The position numbers and the translations under genes are program-made. Shown piece after piece: positions 15,566-25,108 of a stretch of 64,000 nt of DNA. Every line of letters starts with the position of its first letter. Position 1 is the stretch's first letter. Source of the DNA: CAZYFH01 sp965249175 (GTDB taxonomy: Bacteria > Acidobacteriota > Vicinamibacteria > Vicinamibacterales > UBA8438); NCBI GenBank assembly GCA_965249175.1, contig OZ252227.1:4278001-4342000 (forward strand), given 5' to 3'. The notes below the pieces were generated by a model. It was not told where the DNA came from. It did not search any database and saw nothing but the letters and a program-made list of their open reading frames with translations.

Positions 15566-18298
15566 CTACTCGTATCTGAGCGCGACCACGGGATCGATCC
15601 TGGTGGCTCGTCTGGCGGGGGCATAACCGGCCACCAGCGTGACGACACCGGCCAACAGCGCGACCGCGCCGTACACCACAGGATCCCACGGCGTCAGCCC
15701 ATAGAGCAGCGGCGTCATGAGGCGAGAGACTGCCAGCGCCGTGCCCAGTCCCGCGCTGATGCCGAGGACGACCATGACGATGCCCTCGCGGACCACCAGG
15801 CGCCGCACGGCGGCCGCCGTGGCGCCGAGCGCCATCCGGATCCCGATCTCTCGTGTGCGGCGCGCCACTGTGTACGCCAGCACGCCGTAGAGCCCGATCG
15901 CCGCAAGCAGCGCCGCCAACCCGGCGAAGCTCGACGTGAGCACCGTCAGCAGCCGCTCCGTCGCGAGCGTGGTCCCGACCTGTGCGGTGACGGTGTTCAG
16001 GCCTTGGAGCGGCAGCCCTGGGGCGACGCCCGTCCCGGTCTCGCGGACCGCGCCGACCAGCCCCTCCGGCTGGCCTCTGGTGCGCACATACACCCACAGT
16101 TTCTCCTGACGCCGACGCTGCCGATACGGGATGTAGAACACCGAGGGAGCCGCCTCGCGCACGCTGGCGTATTTGGCGTCCCGCACGACGCCGACGATCG
16201 TGGTGTCGAGCTCCGCTGACGCACCGCCACCGGGGGCCAGCCTTCGGCCCAGTGGGTTCTGGTCGGCCATGAACTCGCGGACGAACGCCTCATTCACGAT
16301 GGCGACGCGTGGAGCGGCGAGGTCGTCCGCCCGCTCGAACTCACGGCCGGCGACGAGCGGGATCCCGAGCGTGCGGAAGTATCCCGGACCGATCAGATTC
16401 AAGCGCGAGTAAACACGCTCCCCGTTGGTCGGGGTGAATCCCTCGACCGCAATGGAGCTCTGCTCGGTTTCGCCGCCGACGGCCGGCACGATCGCCGCCG
16501 ACGCCAGCGTGACACCGGGCAGGGCGCCGAGCCGCTCGATGAGATCGTCGTAGAGCTGACCGGCCTGCGCGTCGGTGTAGCGGATGAGCTTTGGCGTCAG
16601 CCGGAAGCTCATCAGTCGGTCGGCCTGGATCCCGAGATCGACCGCGGTCAGATTCACAAGCGTCCGGCCAAAGAGACCCGCGGCGACGAGCAAGAGCACG
16701 GCGACCCCCGTCTGCAGCGTGACCAGGGAGCGCCGGAACACTCCGGTGACCGCCGTCGACGTGTCCCGGTCGGTCTGTTGCTTGAGCGAGGGGGCTAGAT
16801 CGGCCCTGGAGAAATGCACGGCCGGGTAGAGCCCGAACAGCAGGCCGGTCGCGACCGCGAGCGCGAAGCAGAAGAGCAACACGCGCGCGTCGAGCGTCGC
16901 GGTCATCGATGTCGCCGCCATATACGCCGACACGTCGGCGGGGACGCTCGCCTGCGTGCCACGGACCGTCCAGTGGGCGACCAGCAGCCCCACACAGCCG
17001 CCGGCGAGCGCGAGCAACAGCGACTCCGTCAGCAGCTGGCGAACCAACTGGCCGCGCGAGGCGCCGAGCGCGAGACGCACCGCGACCTCGCGGGTGCGCG
17101 TCGTCGCGCGCGCAAGCTGCAGGTTCGCGACGTTGGCGCACGCGATCAGCAGGACGAGGAGGGTCATCCCGGCGAGCACGTAGAGTGGCTGCTGCACATC
17201 CGCGGCCAGCCCGGCCCGGCCGCGCTCGCCCGCTCGCAGGATGAGACGCTTCGCCTCGAACTCGCGAAGAAACTGTGGGCTCGGGCTCCGGAGCAGCGCG
17301 GTGTCCTGCGCGATCTGAGCGCGATACAAGACGTTGAGGGCGGTCTCGGCCCGCTCCCGTGTCACACCGGGCTTCAACCGTCCCATCAGCGGGATCCAGT
17401 AGTTGAGCCGATCCCGGAACCCGTCGCCCCAGTCCGGCGTCAACTCCCCCTTCATCGTGATCGGCACGAACGCCGCCGGCGTGCTGCCGATCTTCTCGCT
17501 GATGAAGGTACGCTCGGCCACGCCGACGATCGTCAACGGATACCCATTCACGACCAGCGTTTCGTCGAGCACCGACGCGTCGGCATCGAACCTGGCGGTC
17601 CAATACGCGTGACTCAGGACGGCGACCGGATTCCCACCCGCGATCTCGTCGTCGCTGTCCGTCAACAACCGGCCGAGCGCCGGTTGGACGCCGAGCAGCG
17701 TGAAGTAGTTGCCCGACACGAGGTGCACGCGTCCAGCGGAGGCCTGGTTGTCGTGGGCGAGGCTGGCGCTCTGTTCGCGCGCCCCGGCGAGACCGGTCAG
17801 GACGGGCTGGGCCGCTTGCAGCTCGCGAAACATCAGGTAGCTGAAGGACGGCCCACCGGATTCGTCAGAGGAGTAGCGGCCCTGGCTCGGGCCGGGGTCG
17901 TAGAGAAAGACGAGCTCTTCTGGGCTTGCGACCGGGAGCTCCCGCACCAGAACGCGATCGAGAATCGAAAACATCGCGGTGTTCGCGCCAATCCCGAGCG
18001 CAAGCGAGAGGACAGCCGCCAGGGTGAACACCGGGTCGCGGCCCAGGGCTCGCAGGCTGTAGCGCGCGTCCTGCCCGAGATCGTCGCACCATCCCAGCCG
18101 CCGCACGTCGCGACACTGCCGCTTCACCGCGTCGACGCCGCCGAGCTCGGCGCGCGCACGACGGGACGCGTCCGACCGGGAGACGCCTTCGGCGAGGAGC
18201 GCCTGGATTCGTTCCTCCAGGTGAAACGCGATCTCGCGGTCGATCTCCCGATCGACATCGCCTCGCCCCCCGAACCAACGTGGCCAACCCACGAGCAC
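15566..18298 (-). CDS. ADOP-type MacB/FtsX ABC transporter permease
   Basis: A 910-residue permease of the acidobacterial duplicated orphan permease type. It begins with a short helical domain (DVDREIDREIAFHLEERIQA), then a first MacB-PCD/FtsX module with LAAVLSLALGIGANTAMFSI. A second FtsX core follows (for example LLVLLIACANVANLQLARAT and REVAVRLALGASRGQLVRQL), and the protein ends PARRATRIDPVVALRYE. No ATPase gene is adjacent, as usual for this group. The GTG at 18298 is very close to GGGAG; the GTG at 18292 has better spacing. It follows the PadR gene by 4 bp, forming the common PadR-ADOP operon. Confidence 0.92.
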   Translation of the reverse strand: MLVGWPRWFGGRGDVDREIDREIAFHLEERIQALLAEGVSRSDASRRARAELGGVDAVKRQCRDVRRLGWCDDLGQDARYSLRALGRDPVFTLAAVLSLALGIGANTAMFSILDRVLVRELPVASPEELVFLYDPGPSQGRYSSDESGGPSFSYLMFRELQAAQPVLTGLAGAREQSASLAHDNQASAGRVHLVSGNYFTLLGVQPALGRLLTDSDDEIAGGNPVAVLSHAYWTARFDADASVLDETLVVNGYPLTIVGVAERTFISEKIGSTPAAFVPITMKGELTPDWGDGFRDRLNYWIPLMGRLKPGVTRERAETALNVLYRAQIAQDTALLRSPSPQFLREFEAKRLILRAGERGRAGLAADVQQPLYVLAGMTLLVLLIACANVANLQLARATTRTREVAVRLALGASRGQLVRQLLTESLLLALAGGCVGLLVAHWTVRGTQASVPADVSAYMAATSMTATLDARVLLFCFALAVATGLLFGLYPAVHFSRADLAPSLKQQTDRDTSTAVTGVFRRSLVTLQTGVAVLLLVAAGLFGRTLVNLTAVDLGIQADRLMSFRLTPKLIRYTDAQAGQLYDDLIERLGALPGVTLASAAIVPAVGGETEQSSIAVEGFTPTNGERVYSRLNLIGPGYFRTLGIPLVAGREFERADDLAAPRVAIVNEAFVREFMADQNPLGRRLAPGGGASAELDTTIVGVVRDAKYASVREAAPSVFYIPYRQRRRQEKLWVYVRTRGQPEGLVGAVRETGTGVAPGLPLQGLNTVTAQVGTTLATERLLTVLTSSFAGLAALLAAIGLYGVLAYTVARRTREIGIRMALGATAAAVRRLVVREGIVMVVLGISAGLGTALAVSRLMTPLLYGLTPWDPVVYGAVALLAGVVTLVAGYAPARRATRIDPVVALRYE

Positions 18299-18302
18299 CT
18301 CC

Positions 18303-18638
18303 CTACTCCGCCGCGCGCAGGACGAGTCGCACCGCCGCCGATAAGCGATCCCAGCTCGAGCGCTCGCGTTCGAGCTGGGTCCGGCCCGCCGGCGTCAGAC
18401 GGTAGTACTTCGCCTCGCGCCCGGTCTCCGTCGTGCGCCACTCAGCCCGCAGCCAGCGTCGCTTCTCGAGCCGATGCAATGCGGGATACAACGACCCCTG
18501 CGTCACCTGCAGCGCGTCGTTGGAGATCTGCCGCATCCGTTGCGCGATCGCGTAGCCATGGATTGGACCGACCGAGACGACCTGGAGGATCAGGAGATCC
18601 AGGGTTCCCTGGAGGATGTCCGATTTCTGATTGGTCAT
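18303..18638 (-). CDS. PadR-family transcriptional regulator
   Basis: A 111-residue PadR regulator: DILQGTLDLLILQVVSVGPI, then the winged helix LQVTQGSLYPALHRLEKRRW and TETGREAKYYRLTPAGRTQL. The start MTNQKSDILQG at 18638 is the standard family start; the frame stays open a little further upstream without resemblance. It is the first gene of a two-gene operon with the ADOP permease and probably controls it. Confidence 0.93.
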   Translation of the reverse strand: MTNQKSDILQGTLDLLILQVVSVGPIHGYAIAQRMRQISNDALQVTQGSLYPALHRLEKRRWLRAEWRTTETGREAKYYRLTPAGRTQLERERSSWDRLSAAVRLVLRAAE

Positions 18639-18739
18639 CGACTTATACCTAGTCAATCGACACATGCTAGGCGGCACACGTGTCGGATGTCAAGGTATCG
18701 TGAGTACGGCCCGACCAGGACGAGAAACCGTCGGTCGGC

Positions 18740-20302
18740 CTACCGATTCGCCGCCGTGCCTCTCGTGGCGCCGCTTCCGGGGGTAGGGTTCACACGACGG
18801 AGGCGCGCCGCTTCCGGCGTGTCGTTGCCGAGCCTGGCGAGCAGCGCCGCCGCCTCGTCGCGCCGAAGACGCGAGGCGAGCAGGAAATACCCTTCCTCTG
18901 CCAGTTTCAGCGGGGTTCGCCCGACCGCGTCGGCGGCGTCCATGCTGGCCCCTTCATCGACCAGTAACTGAATGGCTGGCTCCAGACCACGGTAGACGGC
19001 GCCGTGCAGCGGCGTCTGACCGTGTTTGTTCGCGAGGTTGGCGTCGTTCCCCAAGGCGATCGCGAGCGTGATCGCCTCCAGCACCTGCCCGTCGGGCGGC
19101 TGCCGGGTTCCCTCGTTGTAGCCAACACCCGCCGCCACCGCCAGCGGTGTCGTCCCCTCAACGGTCGTCAACCGAGGGTCGGCACCGTGGTCCGAGAGCA
19201 GCCGCATGACCTCGACGTCCATCGCCCGGGCCGCCAGCAGGAACGGCGTTGCCCCGCCCACGCTCACGCTGTGGTCGATGAGTCGATCGGCGATCGTGTC
19301 GAGCGTGGTCGCCTCCCGAGGCTTTCCCGGCGCGAGCCGCGCGTCGAGGTCGACGTCCTCGGCGACGAGAAACCGGATGAACGTCACGCGATCCATCGTG
19401 CCGGTCGAGGGACGGGCAGCCCCGAAATAGCCGCGTCGCGTTTCCGCTTGGACGGCCGCGTGCAAGGCGGTGTAGCCGCCCTTGTCGGTCGCGGCGGGAT
19501 CCGCGCCGCTGTCGACGAGGAGGGCAGCGAGCTCGTAGTGATGGTTGGTGATCGCGACCAACAGAGCGTTGCTCCCCTGCGGGGCGGTCTCGTTCACGTC
19601 AGCGCCGGCCGATACGAGCACCCGCGTCGTCTCCAGGGCGCCCTGACGAACGGCGAACAACAACGGCGTGAAGCCTTCCGCGATCTTCTGCAGGTTGAGC
19701 TGGACGTTGTCCAAGGCCTGCGCGCGCTCGAACCCTCCGCCGTCCGAGCGGGCGTGGAGGTCGGCACCGAGATCGATGAGCGTCCGAGTGACGGCCGGAT
19801 GGTTCTCCGCGGCAGCCCACATCAGCCCGGTCTGTCCACGCAGCGTCTCCGTCGCATTGACATCCGCACCGTGCCGCGCCAGCAGCGTCACCGCCTCGAC
19901 GCTGCCCGCTCGGGCCGCGGACATGATCGGCGGCACGCCCCCCGTCAGCAGCGAAGGATCGGCACCCGCGTCGAGTAGGGCCGCCAGCGTTTCTGCATAC
20001 CCGCCCTCGCTCGCCAGCGATAACGGCCGCACGCCGTATCTGTTCGACACATCGACATCGGCGCCCGCGGAGAGGAGCAGATCCACCGTGGCCACATCGG
20101 CGCCATAGCTCGCCCAATGAAGGGCCGTCGTGCCGTCCGCCTCGGCGGCGTTGACGTCGGCCCCTTTCGCGAGCAAGGCACGCACCGACGTCGTATCCCC
20201 CGCACGAACAGCGTCCAGCAACGGCGCGTCGCCTTCGGCGGCGTGCGCCGGAACGAAGGAGGCCAGCAACAACAGCGACGCCAAGATGCCTGTCGTGCGC
20301 AT
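18740..20302 (-). CDS. Secreted ankyrin-repeat protein
   Basis: A 520-residue protein with a signal peptide (MRTTGILASLLLLASFVPAH, cleavage likely after AHA). It then has about ten ankyrin repeats, for example ADGTTALHWASYGADVATVD and YGVRPLSLASEGGYAETLAA, and later KHGQTPLHGAVYRGLEPAIQ. GGAG lies eight bases before the ATG at 20302. It is the last gene of a run with DUF1592 and DUF1552 proteins, a set that recurs in Acidobacteria and Planctomycetes. It probably serves as an extracytoplasmic binding scaffold. No enzyme domain is present. Confidence 0.88.
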   Translation of the reverse strand: MRTTGILASLLLLASFVPAHAAEGDAPLLDAVRAGDTTSVRALLAKGADVNAAEADGTTALHWASYGADVATVDLLLSAGADVDVSNRYGVRPLSLASEGGYAETLAALLDAGADPSLLTGGVPPIMSAARAGSVEAVTLLARHGADVNATETLRGQTGLMWAAAENHPAVTRTLIDLGADLHARSDGGGFERAQALDNVQLNLQKIAEGFTPLLFAVRQGALETTRVLVSAGADVNETAPQGSNALLVAITNHHYELAALLVDSGADPAATDKGGYTALHAAVQAETRRGYFGAARPSTGTMDRVTFIRFLVAEDVDLDARLAPGKPREATTLDTIADRLIDHSVSVGGATPFLLAARAMDVEVMRLLSDHGADPRLTTVEGTTPLAVAAGVGYNEGTRQPPDGQVLEAITLAIALGNDANLANKHGQTPLHGAVYRGLEPAIQLLVDEGASMDAADAVGRTPLKLAEEGYFLLASRLRRDEAAALLARLGNDTPEAARLRRVNPTPGSGATRGTAANR

Positions 20303-20349
20303 ATGTTTGACTCCTACACCGCGTTGGCGACGCACCGCGGGTCCATCGA

Positions 20350-21687
20350 TCAGACCTCGCTCAGCACCTCGGTGCTGTCGCCGATCTTCTCCAGATCGAC
20401 CCCGACCTTGTGGGCGAGAGTCAGCAGGAGATTTGCCAGGGGCGTCTGGTCCGGATACTGCAGATGCCGGTCTCCGTGGATCCGGCCTCCCGCCCCACCC
20501 GCTAGCACAGCGGGAAGCTGGGTGTGACTGTGGGCATTGCCGTTGCTGATGCACCCGCCATACAGAATCGCGCAGTGGTCGAGCAGCGTGCCGTCACCGT
20601 CGCTCACCGATCGCAGCTTCTCGAGGTAGTACGCCAGAAGGCTCACGTGATACGTGTCGATCTTGACGAGGCGCTCGATCTTCGCCCGATCGCCCCCGTG
20701 GTGCGAGAGCCCATGGTGCGGCTCCGGGATGCCGATCATCCCGTAGGTGCGCTGCGAGATCTCGCGGGCGAGCATGAACGTCGACACGCGCGTGATGTCC
20801 GCCTGATAGGCAAGCACCTGGAGGTCGAGCATCAACCTGATGTGCTCGTCCACTGCGTCCGGGACACCCACCGGCGCCTCGGGCACTTCCACGTTCTGGT
20901 CTGCCTGCTCTTCGACCCGCTGTATACGCCGCTCGAGCTCTCGGATGGCATCCAGATACTCGCTCACCCGACTGCGGTCCTGCGGCCCGAGCCGCTGCTG
21001 GAAGCGTGCCGCGGACTCGATCACCGAGTCCAGAATGCTCTGGTCGGTACGCGCCTGCGCGCTCCGCTCTTCCGGCGTGCCACCGTCGCCGAACAGCCGC
21101 TCGAACACGACGCGCGGGTTGGTCTGCATGGGGAGCGGCGTCGTCGGGGTCCGCCACGAGAGCGTGTTCAGATAGGCGCAGGAATAACCAGAATCGCAGG
21201 TGCCGACAACGGAGAAATCGTCCACTGCCACCTCGAGCGAACGCAACTGCGTCTCTCCGCCAACCTCATCCGCCACGACCTGGTCGATGGTCTTACCCGC
21301 GCGCAGGTCCTTACCCTCGGTGCGTTTCGGATGCTCGGCGCTGAGCCACGCCGTGGTACCGCGCGCGTGGTCGCCGGCGCCGTCACCCCACGACTCCGCG
21401 GGATTCGAGTCCAGACCGGACACGACGACGACCTTGTCGCGGAGCGGCTCGAGCGGCTTCAGGATCGTCGGGAAGGTGAACCCCGCGCCCACTTTCTTCG
21501 GCTTCAGATGATCCATGATCACGCCGTTGGGCACGTAGACGAAGCCCAACCGGCTCACCGGACGCGCTGCGGCCCGCGACATCGCGCTCAACGCTGGCAC
21601 CATCGAATCCAGGAAGGGGAGCGCGACGGTCGCACCCACACCCCGAAGGAACGTGCGCCGCGGTACTGATATTCCCGTGTTGATCAT
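20350..21687 (-). CDS. DUF1552 domain protein with Tat-like signal
   Basis: A 445-residue exported protein. A twin-arginine-like leader (VPRRTFLRGVGATVALPFLD) precedes the DUF1552 body. Recognisable blocks are LGFVYVPNGVIMDHLKPKKV, a conserved sulfatase-like GDHARGTTAWLS, and a C-terminal HGLSHHGGD and CAILYGGCISNGNAHSHTQL. The last resembles metal-binding parts of the alkaline phosphatase/DUF1501 family. GGGAG precedes the start. It is paired with the upstream DUF1592 cytochrome-like protein 50 bp away. The biochemical role of the pair is unknown. Confidence 0.88.
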   Translation of the reverse strand: MINTGISVPRRTFLRGVGATVALPFLDSMVPALSAMSRAAARPVSRLGFVYVPNGVIMDHLKPKKVGAGFTFPTILKPLEPLRDKVVVVSGLDSNPAESWGDGAGDHARGTTAWLSAEHPKRTEGKDLRAGKTIDQVVADEVGGETQLRSLEVAVDDFSVVGTCDSGYSCAYLNTLSWRTPTTPLPMQTNPRVVFERLFGDGGTPEERSAQARTDQSILDSVIESAARFQQRLGPQDRSRVSEYLDAIRELERRIQRVEEQADQNVEVPEAPVGVPDAVDEHIRLMLDLQVLAYQADITRVSTFMLAREISQRTYGMIGIPEPHHGLSHHGGDRAKIERLVKIDTYHVSLLAYYLEKLRSVSDGDGTLLDHCAILYGGCISNGNAHSHTQLPAVLAGGAGGRIHGDRHLQYPDQTPLANLLLTLAHKVGVDLEKIGDSTEVLSEV

Positions 21688-21737
21688 GCGTTGCTCCCTT
21701 GTGGTCGCAGCGTCGTATTCCGGCGGCGCGTGCTCCC

Positions 21738-24176
21738 CTACCTGGCCGCCTGACTGGCCGTCGACGTCACCTGCCGAGGAGCGGACCGTCTCATTTGGAA
21801 CGGCACGCTCTTGATGATGCCGGTGAGAAGCGACGAGAACGCGTAGTCGCTGGGCTCCGACTCCCGCAGGATGGCACGAATGGTCGGTGCATCGAAGTAC
21901 TCCGTCCCGCGCCCCAGGGCGAACGTCAAGAGCTTGGACGTGACGGTCGTCGCAAACTGCTCGCGGCGGCTCAACAACAACTCCCGAACGCCGGCCGGGC
22001 CCACGAACGCGGTGCCGTCGTCGAGCGATGCCGACGCGTCGATCGCGGTCGTACCTTCGGAGACGCGCCACCGCCCCGTCGCGTCGAAGTTCTCCATGGC
22101 AAGACCGAGGGGGTCCATTCGGGCGTGGCAGCTCGCGCACACCGGGTTCTTACGATGCTGTGCCATGCGCTCGCGCATCGCCAGCACCTGGCCCGGCGCG
22201 TTGTCCTCGAGGTCCGGAACGTCCGGTGGGGGCGGCGGAGGTGGCGAGCCGAGCACGTTGTCGAGAATCCACTTGCCGCGCAAGACAGGCGAGGTGCGGT
22301 TCGGATAGGAGGTGACGGTGAGCACGCTGCCGTGACCAAGCAACCCGCGACGATGCTCGTCGGCGACGTGGATCCGTCGGAATCGGGCGCCGTAGACATC
22401 GGGGATTCCGTAGTGACGCGCCAGGCGCTCGTTGACGAACGTGTAATCGGCGTCGAGCAGGTCGATGACGCTGCGATCCTCCCGAATGATGCTTTCCACA
22501 AAGAGCTCGGTCTCCCGGCGGAACGCCTGGCGCAGGTTGTCATCGAAGTCCGGAAACTCCGACGGCGTCGGCTGCACGCTTGACACGTTACGCAAATGCA
22601 GCCACTGCCCCGCGAAGTTGCTCACGAGCGCGTCCGACCGCGGATCGTTAAGCATACGGCGCGTCTGCTGGTCCAGGACGCGGGGTGTCCGGAGCGTCCC
22701 CTGCGCAGCCACCTCCAGCAGCTCATCATCGGGCGCGCTGCTCCAGAGAAAGAACGACAGCCGCGACGCCAGCTCGAGGGCGCTCACCGGATACGCCGTG
22801 TCCGGTGCGACCTCGGAGGGGTCGACTTCGGCGCGAAAAATGAACTCCGGGTCGACCAGGATGCGTCGCAGTACGGTCTCGATGCCGACCTCGAATCCGC
22901 CCTGGCCGTGACCCGCTGTGTAGAACGGCAGCAGCACGTCAACGTCGTCGTCGGTCACCGGTCGACGATAGGCTCGCCGCGCCACCGTCGAGATGATGCG
23001 TCGCGCGCACGCCGCGCCGCCGTCGCTGTCGCCGTCGTCCGGTCGACACGTGAAGATGCGGCGACGGCTCGGCGTGTCACCGGGACCGGTCGGATCGTAT
23101 GGCCCGCTCACTGTGATCCGATCGATGTGGGGAAGCCCCGCCTGCGGATCCGCCCGATAGCTGGACAGATACGGCCGTCGCAGGTCCTGGACCAGTGCCC
23201 GCGGGCGCTCGATGAACGTGACGGCGACGGAGTGATACCCGGCGGTGATCGGCGCACGGACTCGCAGCACCTCATCCGCCGAGAAGGCCTTCGTCACGCC
23301 GACGACGGTCGAGATCGTGCCGATCTGCTCGTAGGCATCCGGACCGCCGACGCTGAAGAGCGCCACGCGGCGGCCATCGACGACGACTTCGATCGTGTGC
23401 GGCTCGGCAAGCCCGCGGATGCCCGTCTGCTGCGTCCGCTTCAGAAAGCCCCTGAACTCATACTCGCCGTCGAGGGGGAAATAGTGCCGGACCGCCTTGC
23501 CGCCGCGGGTGCCGAACGGCAACCCGTCGAGATGGTAGTCCTGCGTGAGATCGTCCGCCGTGTCGTACGTCTCAGTCACGGGGCGGATGGCGAGACTCCC
23601 CACGGCCGCGCGACTGATCTTCCGCGCCGCCGACAGGTACTGCTCCATGAGCAACGGCGATATCCGCAGCACGTCCGCGATATTGTCGAATCCGTAGCTC
23701 GAATCGTCCGGTGGGAGCAGCCTGGAGACATCGACCTCGAGCGCGAGGAGGTCTCGAATGACGTTGGCGTATTCAGTGCGATTGAGGCGATGGAGCGCCC
23801 CCCGGCCAGGATCCGGGGCGGCGGAGGCCGCGCTGTCGAGCGCCGTCGTGAGGTGCCGCGTGAGGGCGTCGTAGGTCGATTCGTCTGGCCTCGAGCGACC
23901 CGCCGGCGGCATCTCGCGCGTCCGCAGCTTGCGCACCACCCGTTCCCACGTCTCGGCGTCAGCCGACACGTTCGACGGATCCAACCCCGAGAGCACGACG
24001 CCCGCGGTGCGAAGCGTGTCGTTGTGACAGGTGACGCAGTAGCGATCAATCACCGCGCCATGCGACGGGCTCTGGGACGAGTCACTCGGCGCCTGCTGCG
24101 CGGTCGCAGGCTGCGCGGTGACGACGGGCAGCGCCAGGAGGCACGATGCGATTAACGGCAGCCTGATTCTCAGCAT
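21738..24176 (-). CDS. DUF1592-family cytochrome-like exported protein
   Basis: An 812-residue protein with a signal peptide (MLRIRLPLIASCLLALPVVT). A planctomycete-type haem-binding motif Y-C-V-T-C-H follows near residue 44. The DUF1587, DUF1592, DUF1588 and DUF1585 modules follow in the usual order (for example LHRLNRTEYANVIRDLLALE, FVNERLARHYGIPD and CASCHARMDPLGLAMENFDA). A second C-x2-C-H occurs in the DUF1588 part. The start at 24176 gives a proper signal peptide; an ATG 12 codons upstream does not. It is probably a periplasmic redox protein co-expressed with the DUF1552 protein. Confidence 0.9.
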   Translation of the reverse strand: MLRIRLPLIASCLLALPVVTAQPATAQQAPSDSSQSPSHGAVIDRYCVTCHNDTLRTAGVVLSGLDPSNVSADAETWERVVRKLRTREMPPAGRSRPDESTYDALTRHLTTALDSAASAAPDPGRGALHRLNRTEYANVIRDLLALEVDVSRLLPPDDSSYGFDNIADVLRISPLLMEQYLSAARKISRAAVGSLAIRPVTETYDTADDLTQDYHLDGLPFGTRGGKAVRHYFPLDGEYEFRGFLKRTQQTGIRGLAEPHTIEVVVDGRRVALFSVGGPDAYEQIGTISTVVGVTKAFSADEVLRVRAPITAGYHSVAVTFIERPRALVQDLRRPYLSSYRADPQAGLPHIDRITVSGPYDPTGPGDTPSRRRIFTCRPDDGDSDGGAACARRIISTVARRAYRRPVTDDDVDVLLPFYTAGHGQGGFEVGIETVLRRILVDPEFIFRAEVDPSEVAPDTAYPVSALELASRLSFFLWSSAPDDELLEVAAQGTLRTPRVLDQQTRRMLNDPRSDALVSNFAGQWLHLRNVSSVQPTPSEFPDFDDNLRQAFRRETELFVESIIREDRSVIDLLDADYTFVNERLARHYGIPDVYGARFRRIHVADEHRRGLLGHGSVLTVTSYPNRTSPVLRGKWILDNVLGSPPPPPPPDVPDLEDNAPGQVLAMRERMAQHRKNPVCASCHARMDPLGLAMENFDATGRWRVSEGTTAIDASASLDDGTAFVGPAGVRELLLSRREQFATTVTSKLLTFALGRGTEYFDAPTIRAILRESEPSDYAFSSLLTGIIKSVPFQMRRSAPRQVTSTASQAAR

Positions 24177-24265
24177 ATGGTCACCCGAAGAATCGAAGCC
24201 AGCGAACGCCAACTTTCGAATTCTAGCCGATCTCGTGCGACAAGGTGCGAAGGACCGACCGCGTC

Positions 24266-24613
24266 CTACTCGCGCGGCCCGAAGTGGCCCAGGGCCTCCT
24301 GCTCCGAGCCAAAGACCTCGAGGACGGTATCCAACTTGGTCACGCTCAGCACGTCGCGGGCGTGTTTCTGCGGGCCGGCAAGCTTGAGCTGGCCGCCTCG
24401 TTTCTTTGCCGTCACGTGGCTGGCCACCAGCTCGGCGATGCCCTTTGTATCGATGAACGGCACGCCCTCGAGGTTGAGAACGATCCGCGACCGCTCCTGA
24501 CCAAGCAATGTCTCGACCAGCGCCGCCAGGCTCACCTCCCGGTCACCCCAGTCCATCCGGCCCGTCAGGTCGAGCACCGTCACGTCGCCCACGAGTCGCT
24601 GTCGGATTTCCAT
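24266..24613 (-). CDS. STAS-domain anti-anti-sigma factor
   Basis: A 115-residue single STAS domain. It shows VGDVTVLDLTGRMDWGD, RIVLNLEGVPFIDTKGIAEL and GQLKLAGPQKHARDVLSVTK, the usual strand-helix order. The phosphorylation-site serine of SpoIIAA is a threonine here (FIDTKG). Such proteins bind anti-sigma kinases in partner-switch systems. The SpoIIE-type phosphatase at 28312 could act on it, but they are not adjacent. The start MEIRQRLVGD at 24613 fits the domain; an upstream start adds 19 basic residues. Confidence 0.85.
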   Translation of the reverse strand: MEIRQRLVGDVTVLDLTGRMDWGDREVSLAALVETLLGQERSRIVLNLEGVPFIDTKGIAELVASHVTAKKRGGQLKLAGPQKHARDVLSVTKLDTVLEVFGSEQEALGHFGPRE

Positions 24614-24713
24614 GTCGAGACGACGTGTCAGCCGCGTCGTGCGCCGGTGATGGTGAGACGCGCCCGACAATAATGAGGTGGCACAACGAGTGGCCGGACA
24701 CAGACACCGGCGA

Positions 24714-24947
24714 CTACTTCTTCGCTTTTCGCTTGGCGGCCCAATAGGCCTTCATCCGCTTCGACACGGCATTGCGCGCTGTCGCGGACATCTTCCGTCG
24801 GCGGCGCGCAGGTCGCCTAGACGAAGACGACGGCGCCGGCGGCCTCCCGTCAACGATGGTCTTCGCCCGCTGCAGGGCGTCGATGTCTGCCTGAAGCGAT
24901 CGGATCTGCGCGTGGCTTTCCGCGATGGCCTTGGAGATCGTGCTCAC
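24714..24947 (-). CDS. Small basic coiled-coil/histone H1-like protein
   Basis: A 77-residue protein from a GTG at 24947. The N-terminal half is a short coiled coil (ISKAIAESHAQIRSLQADID). The C-terminal half is strongly basic (SSRRPARRRRKMSATARNAV, ending KAYWAAKRKAKK). A paralogue of the same layout is encoded at 58009-58275. The basic tail with K-R-M-K-x-Y-W-A-x-K-R suggests nucleic acid binding, like small histone-like proteins. The function is not known. Confidence 0.65.
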   Translation of the reverse strand: MSTISKAIAESHAQIRSLQADIDALQRAKTIVDGRPPAPSSSSRRPARRRRKMSATARNAVSKRMKAYWAAKRKAKK

Positions 24948-25011
24948 CCCTCGCAAGCCTACCGGCGGACAAAGAGACGTGTCAACGACAAGACAGCCGA
25001 CGCGCAGGTCC

Positions 25012-25108
25012 TTAGTGGCCCTGTTCGCAATTACGGTGGCATTCGGCCGCCGATGCATCCCCCTCGACGCCCTCCGTGCGTCACAGTAATCGCGAACAGG
25101 ACCACTTA
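25012..25108. mobile_element. MITE-like element with ~25-bp terminal inverted repeats
   Basis: The left end TTAGTGGCCCTGTTCGC matches, in inverted orientation, the right end at 25084-25108 (reverse complement TAAGTGGTCCTGTTCGC). The match continues to about 25 bp with about four mismatches. Total length is about 97 bp and there is no gene inside. The right end supplies the stop codon of the MBL-fold gene. Confidence 0.55.

Noticed and set aside
16814..18652. 612-residue plus-strand ORF opposite the ADOP permease
   Set aside because: High-GC antisense shadow with Arg/Gln/Gly-rich composition and no motif.
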